This document shows, in pieces, positions 26,791-34,344 of a DNA stretch of 64,000 bases. A model generated the notes under the pieces. The model saw nothing but the letters and a program-made list of their open reading frames with translations. It was not told the origin of the DNA and did not search any database. The position numbers were made by a program, and so were the translations under genes. Every line of letters begins with the position of its first letter. The first letter of the stretch is position 1. The DNA is from Streptomyces sp. NBC_01439 (GTDB taxonomy: Bacteria > Actinomycetota > Actinomycetes > Streptomycetales > Streptomycetaceae). The DNA lies in contig NZ_CP109487.1 in the NCBI RefSeq assembly GCF_036227605.1, positions 310,001 to 374,000 on the forward strand, in the 5' to 3' direction.

Positions 26791-27735
26791 TCACACCTTC
26801 GCCGTTCGGGTCGCGTACTCGACGCTCTGTTCGGTCAGTTCCATGTAGGCCTGTTCCAAGGAGGCCGAGACGCTGTGCAGTTGGTGGAGAGGGATGCCGA
26901 GGCGGTGGGCGAGATCGCCGATCTCCCCGGCGGTCCTGCCCCTGACGACGATCTCGTTCCCCGCGCCGCCGCCGGGCGAGGGGGCGGGTTCGGCGGACAC
27001 CCCGTCGTGGGCGAGCAGGCGGTCGGTCAGGGCGCGCAGGTCGTCGGGGCCGGCGGTGCGCACCCGTACCGATGCCGAGGCGCTCGCGGCGAGCAGCTCG
27101 GCCATGGGGGTGTCGGCCAACAGCCGGCCCCGGCCGATGACGACGAGCCGATCGGCCGTCAGCTGCATCTCGCTCATCAGGTGGCTGGAGAGGAAGACCG
27201 TACGGCCCTGCGCGGCCTGGGCACGGACGAGCTCGCGCACCCAGCGCACGCCGTCCGGGTCGAGGCCGTTGACCGGCTCGTCGAGGATGAGCACCTTCGG
27301 ATCCCCAAGGAGGGCGCCCGCGATCCCGAGCCGCTGGTACATGCCCAGGGAGAACGCCCCGGCCCGTCGGCGCGCCACCGTGGCCAGGCCCACCGTCTCC
27401 AGGACCTCGTCGACCCGGCGCACGGGGATGCCGTTGCTGCGGGCCTGTGCGATCAGGTGGCTGCGCGCCGGACGGCCCGGGTGCAGGGCCTTCGCGTCGA
27501 GGAGGGATCCGACCTCGCGGAGCGGGTGGCGCAGCGACGCGTAGGGCTTCCCGTCGATGAGCGCGTGGCCGGCGGTGGGCCGGTCCAGGCCGAGGATCAT
27601 CCGCATCGTGGTCGATTTCCCCGCGCCGTTGGGGCCGAGGAAGCCGGTCACCAGGCCCTCCTCGACGTCCAGGGTCAATCCGTCCACGGCGACGGTGTCG
27701 CCGTGGCGTTTGGTCAGGCCTCGTAGGGTTATCAC
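26791..27735 (-). CDS. ABC transporter ATP-binding protein
   Basis: The 314-residue ATPase has Walker A GPNGAGKST, signature FSLGMYQRLGIAG, Walker B KVLILDEPVNGLD and the switch His (LSSHLMSEM), followed by a C-terminal extension typical of drug-export (DrrA/BcrA-like) ATPases. GTG 27735 is the first codon of MITLRGLTK. It heads the operon ATPase-permease-kinase. Confidence 0.93.
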   Translation of the reverse strand: MITLRGLTKRHGDTVAVDGLTLDVEEGLVTGFLGPNGAGKSTTMRMILGLDRPTAGHALIDGKPYASLRHPLREVGSLLDAKALHPGRPARSHLIAQARSNGIPVRRVDEVLETVGLATVARRRAGAFSLGMYQRLGIAGALLGDPKVLILDEPVNGLDPDGVRWVRELVRAQAAQGRTVFLSSHLMSEMQLTADRLVVIGRGRLLADTPMAELLAASASASVRVRTAGPDDLRALTDRLLAHDGVSAEPAPSPGGGAGNEIVVRGRTAGEIGDLAHRLGIPLHQLHSVSASLEQAYMELTEQSVEYATRTAKV

Positions 27736-27871
27736 GGTTTCCTTCCGGTGTCGTCGGTGCTGTGACGACCGTAGGAACCAGCAGGGCCGGCAGGCATCGC
27801 CCGCAGGTCGGCGATGGATCCCCGCCTTTCGTCAGGGGTCCCCGACGAACGGCCCGACCGCGGACCGGCGT

Positions 27872-27877
27872 TAGACT
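27872..27877 (+). promoter_or_regulatory. -10 element, leaderless start
   Basis: TAGACT ends 6 bases before the GTG at 27884 in the 148-base space between the divergent ABC operon and response regulator. Confidence 0.45.
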
Positions 27878-27883
27878 GCACCG

Positions 27884-28555
27884 GTGGTCGAGGTGCTGCT
27901 GGCGGACGACGAGGCGATGGTCCGGGCGGGCGTGCGCGCCATCCTGGCGCGGGATCCGGAGATCGAGGTCGTCGCCGAGGCGGCCGACGGGTACGAGGCC
28001 CTCGACGCCGTGCGCGCGCTCCGGCCCGCCGTCGCGCTGCTCGACATCCAGATGCCCCGGCTCGACGGGATCGCGGCGGCCGCACGGATCCACCGGGAGC
28101 TGCCCGACACTGCGGTGATCATGTTGACCACCTTCGGCGAGGACGAGTTCATCGGCCGCGCCCTGCGTGAGGGTGCCAGTGGGTTCCTGCTCAAAGCGGA
28201 CGACCCCCGGGAACTGCTGGCGGGCGTGCACGCGGTGGCCGCGGGCGGCGCGTACCTCTCGCCGAAGGTCGCCGCCCGGGTCGTCGCCGGACTGCGCAGC
28301 GGGCGGATGGTGGGCGGCGGGCCCGCGCGGAACGCCGTGGAGGGGCTGACGGAACGGGAGAACGACGTCCTGGCGCTGCTCGGCACCGGTCTGTCCAACG
28401 CCGAGATCGCCGCTCGCCTCCTGCTGGTCGAGGGCACGGTGAAGGCACACGTGAGCGCGATCCTGGGCAAGCTCGGGGTACGGAACCGGGTGGAGGCTGC
28501 GATCGCCGCGTACGAGGCCGGGCTGGCCGAACGGGACCGTCGAGCGGGTCCTTGA
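27884..28555 (+). CDS. NarL/LuxR-family response regulator
   Basis: The 223-residue regulator has receiver residues DDE (8-10), D54 (ALLDIQMP) and Lys in FLLKADD, and a LuxR HTH (LTERENDVLALLGTGLSNAEIAARL). It is divergent from the ABC transporter-kinase operon and is the likely partner of the kinase at 24284-25909. It is very similar to the regulator at 14353-15051, matching the similarity of the two kinases. GTG 27884 is supported by the -10 element 6 bases upstream. Confidence 0.92.
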   Translation: MVEVLLADDEAMVRAGVRAILARDPEIEVVAEAADGYEALDAVRALRPAVALLDIQMPRLDGIAAAARIHRELPDTAVIMLTTFGEDEFIGRALREGASGFLLKADDPRELLAGVHAVAAGGAYLSPKVAARVVAGLRSGRMVGGGPARNAVEGLTERENDVLALLGTGLSNAEIAARLLLVEGTVKAHVSAILGKLGVRNRVEAAIAAYEAGLAERDRRAGP

Positions 28556-28645
28556 GGAGGCCTCGATCGAGCCTTGGGCGGGCCTTGAGCAGGCTTCGAA
28601 CGGGCCTTGAACGGGCCTTGAACGGCTTGATGGGGCCTTGAGCAG
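28549..28645 (+). repeat. Degenerate tandem repeat, unit near CGGGCCTTGAA
   Basis: Just inside and after the response regulator stop, an 11-base unit recurs: exact CGGGCCTTGAA copies at 28601-28611 and 28612-28622, a near copy at 28579-28590, and looser ones at both edges. No gene lies here. Confidence 0.6.
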
Positions 28646-28664
28646 CATCGGCCGACCGCACCGA

Positions 28665-29057
28665 TCAAGAGCCGGGGCCTTCGGCGGAGAGCAGCGCACA
28701 CTTCTCGAAGTTCATGCATCCGCAGGCCAGGCAGTCGGCGACGGCGTCCCGCAGGATCTGCGTCTGCTCGATGAACCGGTCCAGTTCGGGGAGCTTGCTC
28801 TCGGCGAGGGCGCGCCACTGCCGGGTGGCACCGCGCTCGGCGTCGCCGTCGAGCAGGTCGCGGATCTCGGCGAGGGTGAATCCGGCCCGTTGGGCCATCT
28901 TGATCAGGGCGAGCCGCCGCACGGTGCCGGCCGGGTAGACGCGCCGGCCCGCGGCCCGTTCGGCGGGCGGCAGCAGACCGACGCTCTCGTAGTAGCGCAG
29001 CGCCGAGGGTCTCATCCCCACCTGCCGAGCGAGCTCACCGATCCCGAGCTGTCGCAC
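28665..29057 (-). CDS. MerR-family regulator with SoxR-type iron-sulfur motif
   Basis: The 130-residue protein opens with a MerR HTH (LGIGELARQVGMRPSALRYYESVGLLPP), a dimerisation helix (about 75-110) and a cysteine cluster C-x2-C-x-C-x5-C (CLACGCMNFEKC), the spacing of the SoxR [2Fe-2S] centre. It should be activated by redox-active compounds. The HTH wording differs from classical SoxR, so it may be a sister group. It is divergent from the MFS exporter, and a palindromic operator lies between them. Confidence 0.82.
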   Translation of the reverse strand: MRQLGIGELARQVGMRPSALRYYESVGLLPPAERAAGRRVYPAGTVRRLALIKMAQRAGFTLAEIRDLLDGDAERGATRQWRALAESKLPELDRFIEQTQILRDAVADCLACGCMNFEKCALLSAEGPGS

Positions 29058-29070
29058 CCGTCACTCCCCC

Positions 29071-29091
29071 TTGACTTCAAGTGCGCTTGAA
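29071..29091 (+). promoter_or_regulatory. MerR/SoxR-type operator-promoter
   Basis: A -35 TTGACT (29071-29076) runs into a perfect inverted repeat TTCAAG-TGCG-CTTGAA (29076-29091). Its arms resemble the TCAAG/CTTGA arms of SoxR boxes. A dyad starting at the -35 and filling a long spacer is the usual MerR-family layout and points toward the MFS gene. Confidence 0.7.
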
Positions 29092-29107
29092 CCATGAGTC
29101 TGACCTG

Positions 29108-30391
29108 GTGACTCCCGTACAGACAACTCGCCTCCTCCCCCGGCCCTACCGGCCGCTGTTCGCCCATGCCGACTTCCGGCGGCTGCTGCCCGCTCTGGCG
29201 GCCTCCGATCTCGGTGACGGAATGAGCGTGGTCGCCGTGGCATGGCTGGCCATCGAGATCGCTCCGCCGGGGCGGTCCGGGATGCTCCTGGGGGCCGCAC
29301 TCGCCGCGTACGCGCTTCCGGGGGCGGCCGGAGCACTGCTCTTCGGGCGGTGGCTGCGCCGGCTTCCCGCCGGGCGGCTGCTGGTGGCCGACAGCCGGAT
29401 CCGCGCGGTGCTCCTCGGCTGTGTGCCGCTGGCCTGGGTCGCGGGGGTGCTGCACCCGGTGCTGTACGTGGCCCTGCTCGCGGGCTCGTCCGTCCTGCAC
29501 GCCTGGGGGAACGCGGGCAGGTACTCCCTGATAGCCCAGATCCTTCCGCCCGATCAGCGGCTGGCCGCCAACGCGCTGGTCAGTTCCAGTGCCTCGGCCT
29601 CCATCGTCGTCGGCCCCGCGCTCGCCGGGTTCCTGGCGACGGTGATCAGCCCCGCCTTGCTCATCGGCCTCGACGCACTGTCCTTCGCCGTGCTCGCCGT
29701 CCAGGTCGGGCGACTGCGGGGTGCGGCGGCCGGGCAGGACGGGAAGGGGGCGACGGCCGCAACGGCCGCGCCCGTCGACGCCGACCGGTCGGCGGCCGGC
29801 CTGCGCCTGCTGCGCAAGCAGCCCGAGCTCCTCGGCGTCCTGGCCCTGACCTGGTTCTTCAACTTCCTCTACGGGCCGGCGGAGGTCGCGCTCCCATTGC
29901 ACGTCACCGACGACCTGCACGCCGGGGCGGGCCTGCTCGGGCTGTACTGGACGCTGTTCGGCGCGGGCGCCGTGCTGGGTGGCCTGACCGCGGGCGTACT
30001 GCGCCGGTTCCCGCTCTGGCCGGTCACCCTGGGGATCGTCGCGGGCTGGGGGCTGGCGCTCGTACCCTTCGGCCTCGGCGCGCCGGTGGCTGTCACCCTC
30101 GCCTGCTTCACCCTCGGCGGCCTGATCTACGGACCGTTCACGGCGTTGTCCTACACCCTCTTCCAGGAACGCACCCCGCCCGCCTCGCTCACCACGGTCC
30201 TCGCCGCCCGCAGCGCCGCCCTGCTGACCGCCGGGCCGGTGGGCACCGCGCTCGGCGGCCCGCTGATCGCGCTCCTCGGGCCCCGGCAGGTGCTGGCCGC
30301 GTCGGGGATCGCGACCGTGGCGCTCGCCGTGATCGGGGCCGCCGTTCGGCTGCGGGGAGTACGTCGCGCCAGGACCCCTTCGCTCCTGTGA
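29108..30391 (+). CDS. MFS exporter
   Basis: The 427-residue protein has about 12 hydrophobic spans and the pattern of the EntS/Bcr-like drug-export MFS group (NALVSSSASASIVVGPALAG in span 5, FLYGPAEVALPLH opening the second half). It is probably induced by the divergent SoxR-like protein when redox-cycling compounds are present. GTG 29108 is used because the earlier in-frame GTG at 29081 lies inside the operator. A five-codon ORF (29094-29111, MSLTW) ends in a TGA that overlaps this GTG, so coupled re-initiation is possible. Confidence 0.85.
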   Translation: MTPVQTTRLLPRPYRPLFAHADFRRLLPALAASDLGDGMSVVAVAWLAIEIAPPGRSGMLLGAALAAYALPGAAGALLFGRWLRRLPAGRLLVADSRIRAVLLGCVPLAWVAGVLHPVLYVALLAGSSVLHAWGNAGRYSLIAQILPPDQRLAANALVSSSASASIVVGPALAGFLATVISPALLIGLDALSFAVLAVQVGRLRGAAAGQDGKGATAATAAPVDADRSAAGLRLLRKQPELLGVLALTWFFNFLYGPAEVALPLHVTDDLHAGAGLLGLYWTLFGAGAVLGGLTAGVLRRFPLWPVTLGIVAGWGLALVPFGLGAPVAVTLACFTLGGLIYGPFTALSYTLFQERTPPASLTTVLAARSAALLTAGPVGTALGGPLIALLGPRQVLAASGIATVALAVIGAAVRLRGVRRARTPSLL

Positions 30392-30399
30392 CGACCGAT

Positions 30400-30794
30400 C
30401 GGATCTCGTCCGCCAGCGTCCGGGCGGCCGTATCGGCCGCGCCGCCCACCAGGCGGGTCCGGGTGAGCCTGAAGGCCGGGCCAGGCCGCGGGCGCGGTCG
30501 GCGAAGGCGATGCTGCCGCCGCTTCCGTGGTGGCCGAAAGCCGTGCGTTCACCTGCCGGCCGTCCGGGGCAGGCCGACGAAGTGGCGCACGGTCTGGCCG
30601 AGGATCCAGCCGAAGGTCCAGCCACGTGGTGCCCGCTGGCGGAGCCCGGTTCCCACAGGGGCTCCGCGGGCGCGACGACCGCGCACACGGTGTCCCAGTC
30701 GATCGGCTCGCCGACCGGATGCCGCCACCTGGAGGCCACTCTCCCGACCGGAGTCGACGAGTTCCTGGAGCATTCCGCCGACCCGTGCCTGCAC
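30400..30794 (-). pseudogene. Serine hydrolase (beta-lactamase/EstB-like) remnant
   Basis: Pieces of a class C beta-lactamase-like esterase occur in all three minus frames: VQARVGGMLQELVDSGRESGLQVA (start), APAEPLWEPGSASGHH, WTFGWILGQTVR, then GHHGSGGSIAFADRARG and AARTLADEIRSVV (end). The SxxK region and most of the middle are deleted. Several frameshifts make it non-functional. Order and spacing fit one decayed gene of about 1.1 kb shrunk to 0.4 kb. Confidence 0.75.
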
Positions 30795-30850
30795 AACCGT
30801 GCTCAGCCTGTGGCCCACCCGGGCATGGCAGCGTGCGGAGCCGGGAGACG

Positions 30851-30887
30851 GATCAGGGCCGTGCGGCGGCGCCGCACGGCCCTGATC
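30851..30887 (+). terminator. Strong hairpin terminator
   Basis: A 17-bp perfect stem (30851-30867 with 30871-30887) and 3-base loop is followed by TTT on the plus strand. It can stop transcription from either side, between the pseudogene and cspA. Confidence 0.7.
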
Positions 30888-30939
30888 TTTCCCACGGCCC
30901 GTTCAGCGAACGGGCGGGACGGGGAAACGGTTCTCCGGA

Positions 30940-30959
30940 GCCCGGTGGTCACACCGGGC
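30940..30959 (-). terminator. Hairpin after cspA
   Basis: An 8-bp stem (30940-30947 with 30952-30959) with a 4-base loop lies 12 bases beyond the cspA stop on the minus strand. Confidence 0.5.
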
Positions 30960-30971
30960 CGTCGTCCGGGA

Positions 30972-31175
30972 CTAGGCGGGGGTGATGTTCTCCGCCTGCG
31001 GGCCCTTCTGACCCTGCGTGATGTCGAAGGTCACGGCCTGACCCTCCTGCAGCTCACGGTAGCCAGAGGCGTTGATCGCCGAGTAGTGGGCGAAGACGTC
31101 CGGGCCGCCACCGTCCTGGGCGATGAAGCCGAAGCCCTTTTCCGAGTTGAACCACTTCACAGTTCCCGTAGCCAT
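30972..31175 (-). CDS. cspA: Cold-shock protein (CspA family)
   Basis: The 67-residue protein is a complete cold-shock domain with both RNA-binding motifs, [12 protein letters not shown] and DVFAHYSAI, and the usual end [10 protein letters not shown]. It binds single-stranded RNA/DNA and acts as an RNA chaperone. ATG 31175 gives the standard MATGTVKWF start; an ATG two codons earlier shares the GGGAAGG site. A perfect 10-bp hairpin lies in the 5' untranslated region, and hairpins follow the stop. Confidence 0.96.
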   Translation of the reverse strand: MATGTVKWFNSEKGFGFIAQDGGGPDVFAHYSAINASGYRELQEGQAVTFDITQGQKGPQAENITPA

Positions 31176-31198
31176 GTTCATGCCTTCCCGTTGACGTA

Positions 31199-31223
31199 CG
31201 TCTTCCACACGGCGTGGAAGACG
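31199..31223 (-). promoter_or_regulatory. 5'-UTR hairpin of cspA
   Basis: A perfect 10-bp inverted repeat (31199-31208 with 31214-31223) with a 5-base loop lies 24 bases before the cspA start. Cold-shock mRNAs often use structured leaders; a regulatory role here is inferred. It could instead be an operator. No other feature is seen in the space up to the tRNA at 31464. Confidence 0.5.
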
Positions 31224-31463
31224 GAGGTGATCGCCCTGGTCCTACGGCACAACACAGCAAAACTGCCCACACCAAAAGGCACGGGCAAGGCACTTGGAAC
31301 CACGACAGCTACCCGTGAAGGTACACGCCTGCACGCACTGTCACCAGGGGGAATGATCTCGCCTTCAGGATGAGATTCAGCCCTTTCGCCCACACTCCGG
31401 ACACGACCGCCCGTAAACGCGTCCAAGACCGCCCCCGAGATGCCGTAAGGTGAGGTCCACCGA

Positions 31464-31537
31464 CGCGGGGTGGAGCAGCTCGGTAGCTCGCTGGGCTCAT
31501 AACCCAGAGGTCGCAGGTTCAAATCCTGTCCCCGCTA
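31464..31537 (+). tRNA. Initiator tRNA-fMet (CAT)
   Basis: The 74-base cloverleaf has anticodon CAT in loop CTCATAA, a GGG/CCC run in the anticodon stem and an unpaired first acceptor position (C1 against T72), both marks of initiator tRNA. The T arm is GCAGGTTCAAATCCTGT. CCA is not encoded. A TAAGGT box at 31446-31451 may be its -10. Confidence 0.95.
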
Positions 31538-31542
31538 CTGAT

Positions 31543-31580
31543 CAGAAGGGCCCGGATCCTCATGGATCCGGGCCCTTCTG
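31543..31580 (+). terminator. Long hairpin terminator after tRNA-fMet
   Basis: A perfect 17-bp stem (31543-31559 with 31564-31580) and a 4-base loop begins 5 bases after the tRNA end. Confidence 0.85.
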
Positions 31581-31890
31581 CCGTGCCGGGCCCTTCTCCC
31601 CCGCACAGCACGGCGCATCGGCCGGCGTCGGGTCCGGGCGCGGGCGCGGGTCCCGATCCGGTTCCTTCCGCCGTCCGCTCCCCCGGACCGGTGCCGGCCC
31701 GGAGCCTGGCTCCACGTCACCCGGTGGCCCGTGGCGCCGCCGCCCCGCCGCGCCGTGGCCGCCGCGACGATGGGTACCCGACCCGCCGTGTGACGGCACT
31801 CACACAACGATCTGTCGTCCGGTGTCGACCGGATGGGGCGCGGCGTGCGTATGCCCGGTGAGAGGGACACATGGATTCGGGAGCGATTTT
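31581..31890. other. Non-coding stretch before the sigma factor
   Basis: No convincing gene is seen. The frame of the sigma factor is open through this part but the codons are Pro/Arg-rich and lack family similarity. It should contain the sigma gene promoter. A seven-codon ORF (31871-31894) ends at the sigma start. Confidence 0.4.
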
Positions 31891-32388
31891 TTGACCATCG
31901 AGGAGTTCGAGGAGTTCTACGCGCAAGCGGCAGGACGGCTCACAGGACAGCTCTACGTGATGCTCGGCGACCACCACGAGGCACAGGACGTGGTGCAGGA
32001 AGCCTTCGTCAGAGGGTGGAGCCGCCGGCGTCAGCTGGACCGCGACGGCCGGCCCGAGGCGTGGATCCGCACTGTCGCGTGGCGACTCGCCGTCAGCCGC
32101 TGGCGCGGGCGGCGGCGCACCGCCGACGCCTGGCAGCGCACCGCCCCCGCCGCTCATGTGGACGGACCGGGGCCGGAGGCGGTGGCGCTGGTCGAGGCGC
32201 TGCGGCAACTGCCCCTGAAACAGCGCCGGACCATGGCGCTGCACTACGTGTGCGACCTGAGCGTCGAGCAGATCGCCGCCGAGACCTCGCTGTCCACCAG
32301 CACGGTCAAGACCCACCTGTCCCGGGGCAGGGTCGCGCTCTCCCGTCATCTGCAGGACCCCCGCATTGAGGAGGCTCCCGATGCCTGA
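31891..32388 (+). CDS. SigE-family ECF RNA polymerase sigma factor
   Basis: The 165-residue protein has sigma region 2 (FYAQAAGRLTGQLYVMLGDHHEAQDVVQEAF, residues about 8-75) and region 4 (LPLKQRRTMALHYVCDLSVEQIAAETSLSTSTVKTHLSRGR, about 105-155) of the SigE-type ECF group. TTG 31891 is chosen for its GGGAG site 8 bases upstream; GTG 31858 in frame is the alternative. The downstream membrane protein overlaps its stop by 8 bases and is the likely co-regulator. Confidence 0.88.
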   Translation: MTIEEFEEFYAQAAGRLTGQLYVMLGDHHEAQDVVQEAFVRGWSRRRQLDRDGRPEAWIRTVAWRLAVSRWRGRRRTADAWQRTAPAAHVDGPGPEAVALVEALRQLPLKQRRTMALHYVCDLSVEQIAAETSLSTSTVKTHLSRGRVALSRHLQDPRIEEAPDA

Positions 32389-32866
32389 CTCCCACGACCC
32401 GCTGCGGTCCCTGTTCCGGGCAGCGGCCTCCGCCGGACAGTCCGCGAGCACGGCCCCGCCCGTCGCCGTCATCGAGCGGCGCGGCGAACGGCACCGCCGG
32501 CGCCGGATCGTCGGTATCGCCGCCGCCTGCCTCCTCGTCCTCGCCGGATCCGGTGCGGCCCTGTCCGTGTTCCTTCCGGGGGACCCGGGCCCGAACCTCC
32601 CCGCGACCACCCCCTCTCCCGCGGCCCCGTCCCCGACGTCCGCACCGCCCCCGCCGTCCAACTCCATGACGCCGACGCTCAACTCCACGACGCCGCCGTC
32701 CAACTCCATGACGCCGAGCCTGAATTCCATGACGCCGCCGCGCAGCACCACGCCGCCGCCGCTCAACAGCGTGCTGCCGTCGAGCAGCTCGACAGCGCCG
32801 CCGGTCGGTTCCACCGCGACCACGCGTCCGACCACGTCGGCCACGCCGCCCCAGTCGCCCCGGTAG
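32381..32866 (+). CDS. Single-span membrane protein with NSMTP-type repeats, sigma-factor partner
   Basis: The 161-residue protein has a short cytosolic N-terminus (about 45 residues, Arg-rich before the span), one membrane segment (IVGIAAACLLVLAGSGAALSVFL) and an outer tail of repeated Pro/Ser/Thr/Asn units (SNSMTP, LNSTTP, LNSMTP). No zinc anti-sigma motif is seen. Because ATG 32381 overlaps the sigma gene by 8 bases, it may serve as a membrane tether or anti-sigma-like partner. The tail looks like a wall-spanning linker. Confidence 0.75.
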   Translation: MPDSHDPLRSLFRAAASAGQSASTAPPVAVIERRGERHRRRRIVGIAAACLLVLAGSGAALSVFLPGDPGPNLPATTPSPAAPSPTSAPPPPSNSMTPTLNSTTPPSNSMTPSLNSMTPPRSTTPPPLNSVLPSSSSTAPPVGSTATTRPTTSATPPQSPR

Positions 32867-32996
32867 TCCCCGCTTCCCGCCCCCTCCCTTCCCTCCTTCT
32901 TCTGCACCCCTCTCCCCGCAGCACACCGTCAGCGGACACCGGCCTGAACCAGGGCCGGTGGATCCGCACACCCTCAAACGGCCAGGAGATCCCGAG

Positions 32997-34244
32997 ATGT
33001 CCGTTTCCGCCCCCCGTCGGCCGGCCGAGCTGCCCGGCTCGCCCACCGCCTGGCCCCCCGTACGCGAGACCGATCGCCGCCTCCGTCTCCTGCGCCGCGC
33101 CCGTCCTGCGTTCCTGCGGCTCGGCCCGGGTGAACGCGAGGTGGTGTGGCTGTACCTGCTGACCCGCGTCGGCATCTGGGCCACCGCGGGTGCCGTCAGC
33201 TGGCTGTTCCCGGCCGACGGCCAGGCCCGGCGGCCCGCCTCGGTCTTCTCGCCCTGGCAGCAATGGGACTGGTGGTTCTACCTCCACATAGCCCAGGACG
33301 GCTACTTCCCCGGCCAGGCGGGACCCTGGACGGCCGGCTGGGACAACCGGGAGGCCTTCCTGCCCGGTTTCCCCCTCACCCTGCGCGTCGTCCACACCGT
33401 GGTCCCCGACTGGGCCGCTGCCGGGGTACTGATCTCGTTCCTCTCGGGAGGCGTCGCCGTCCTGGCCCTCGCCCGGATCGCCCGCCATCACCTGGCCGAC
33501 CTCGAAACGGGCCGCCGTGCGGTGGCCTTCCTGCTGCTCTCGCCGTGCGCCGTGTTCCTGGCCGCGGGTTACACCGAGGCGCTCTTCCTCGCCCTGGCCC
33601 TGCCCGCCTGGCTGGCGGCGCAGCGCCAGAACTGGCCCGCGGCCGCGGCACTGGCCTGCCTCGCCTGCTCGGTCCGCGTCACGGGCCTGTTCCTCGCGGC
33701 CGCCCTCGCCCTGCACTTCGTCCTCACCGCCCGCGGCCGTACCGCCTGGCGCTCGGCCCCGTGGCTCCTCCTGCCGGCCCTCGCCCCGGCCCTCTACAGC
33801 TGGTACCTGCACAGCTGGACCGGGGACTGGATGGCCTGGAAGCACTCCCAGGAGCGCGGCTGGTACCGGGACTTCCACGCACCGTGGGAGGCCTGGGCGA
33901 ACACCTGGGAGGCCGCCTTCCACCACGTCCAGCCCACCGGGTACGCGTTCATGTGGCAGGCCGAACTCCTCGCGATGGTGGTCGGCGTCGTGCTCCTGGC
34001 CCTGCTGGTGCGGGGCCGCCGCTGGCCCGAGGCCCTGTACATCGGCCTCACCCTGTGGGCCCTGGGCACCTCCTACTGGTACACGTCCGTGCCCCGCTCC
34101 ACCCTCCTGTGGTGGCCGCTGTGGATCGGCCTGGCCTCGTGGAGCCTGAAGCGCCCCCGGATCCAGACCGCCTACCTCTACGTCGTGACTCCCCTCTCCA
34201 CCGTGGTCGCCATCACCTTCCTGACGGGCCGCTGGGCCGGCTAG
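32997..34244 (+). CDS. PIG-V-like membrane mannosyltransferase
   Basis: The 415-residue protein has at least eight membrane spans and the PIG-V/GPI-mannosyltransferase II-like pattern: WQQWDWWFYLHIAQDGY near residue 85 (luminal acidic loop), EAFLPGFPL, SPCAVFLAAGYTEALFLAL, and SVRVTGLF. It would transfer mannose from a polyprenyl phosphate donor on the outer side of the membrane, perhaps to a lipid or secreted protein. AGGAG lies 8 bases before ATG 32997. Confidence 0.82.
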   Translation: MSVSAPRRPAELPGSPTAWPPVRETDRRLRLLRRARPAFLRLGPGEREVVWLYLLTRVGIWATAGAVSWLFPADGQARRPASVFSPWQQWDWWFYLHIAQDGYFPGQAGPWTAGWDNREAFLPGFPLTLRVVHTVVPDWAAAGVLISFLSGGVAVLALARIARHHLADLETGRRAVAFLLLSPCAVFLAAGYTEALFLALALPAWLAAQRQNWPAAAALACLACSVRVTGLFLAAALALHFVLTARGRTAWRSAPWLLLPALAPALYSWYLHSWTGDWMAWKHSQERGWYRDFHAPWEAWANTWEAAFHHVQPTGYAFMWQAELLAMVVGVVLLALLVRGRRWPEALYIGLTLWALGTSYWYTSVPRSTLLWWPLWIGLASWSLKRPRIQTAYLYVVTPLSTVVAITFLTGRWAG

Positions 34245-34344
34245 TGCTGTGGCCGAGGTGGCGTCGACTGGCCGGTCGCGCACGGTGGGCGTTCCATCGA
34301 AGGGTGGGCCTCGTCCCCAGGGGCCCTTCGCGGAGGAGGTCGCC

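Noticed and set aside
31885..31894. T6 run as a programmed -1 frameshift site from the short ORF into the sigma gene
   Set aside because: The codon phase does not give a good slippery heptamer; a TTG start with its own ribosome site is simpler.
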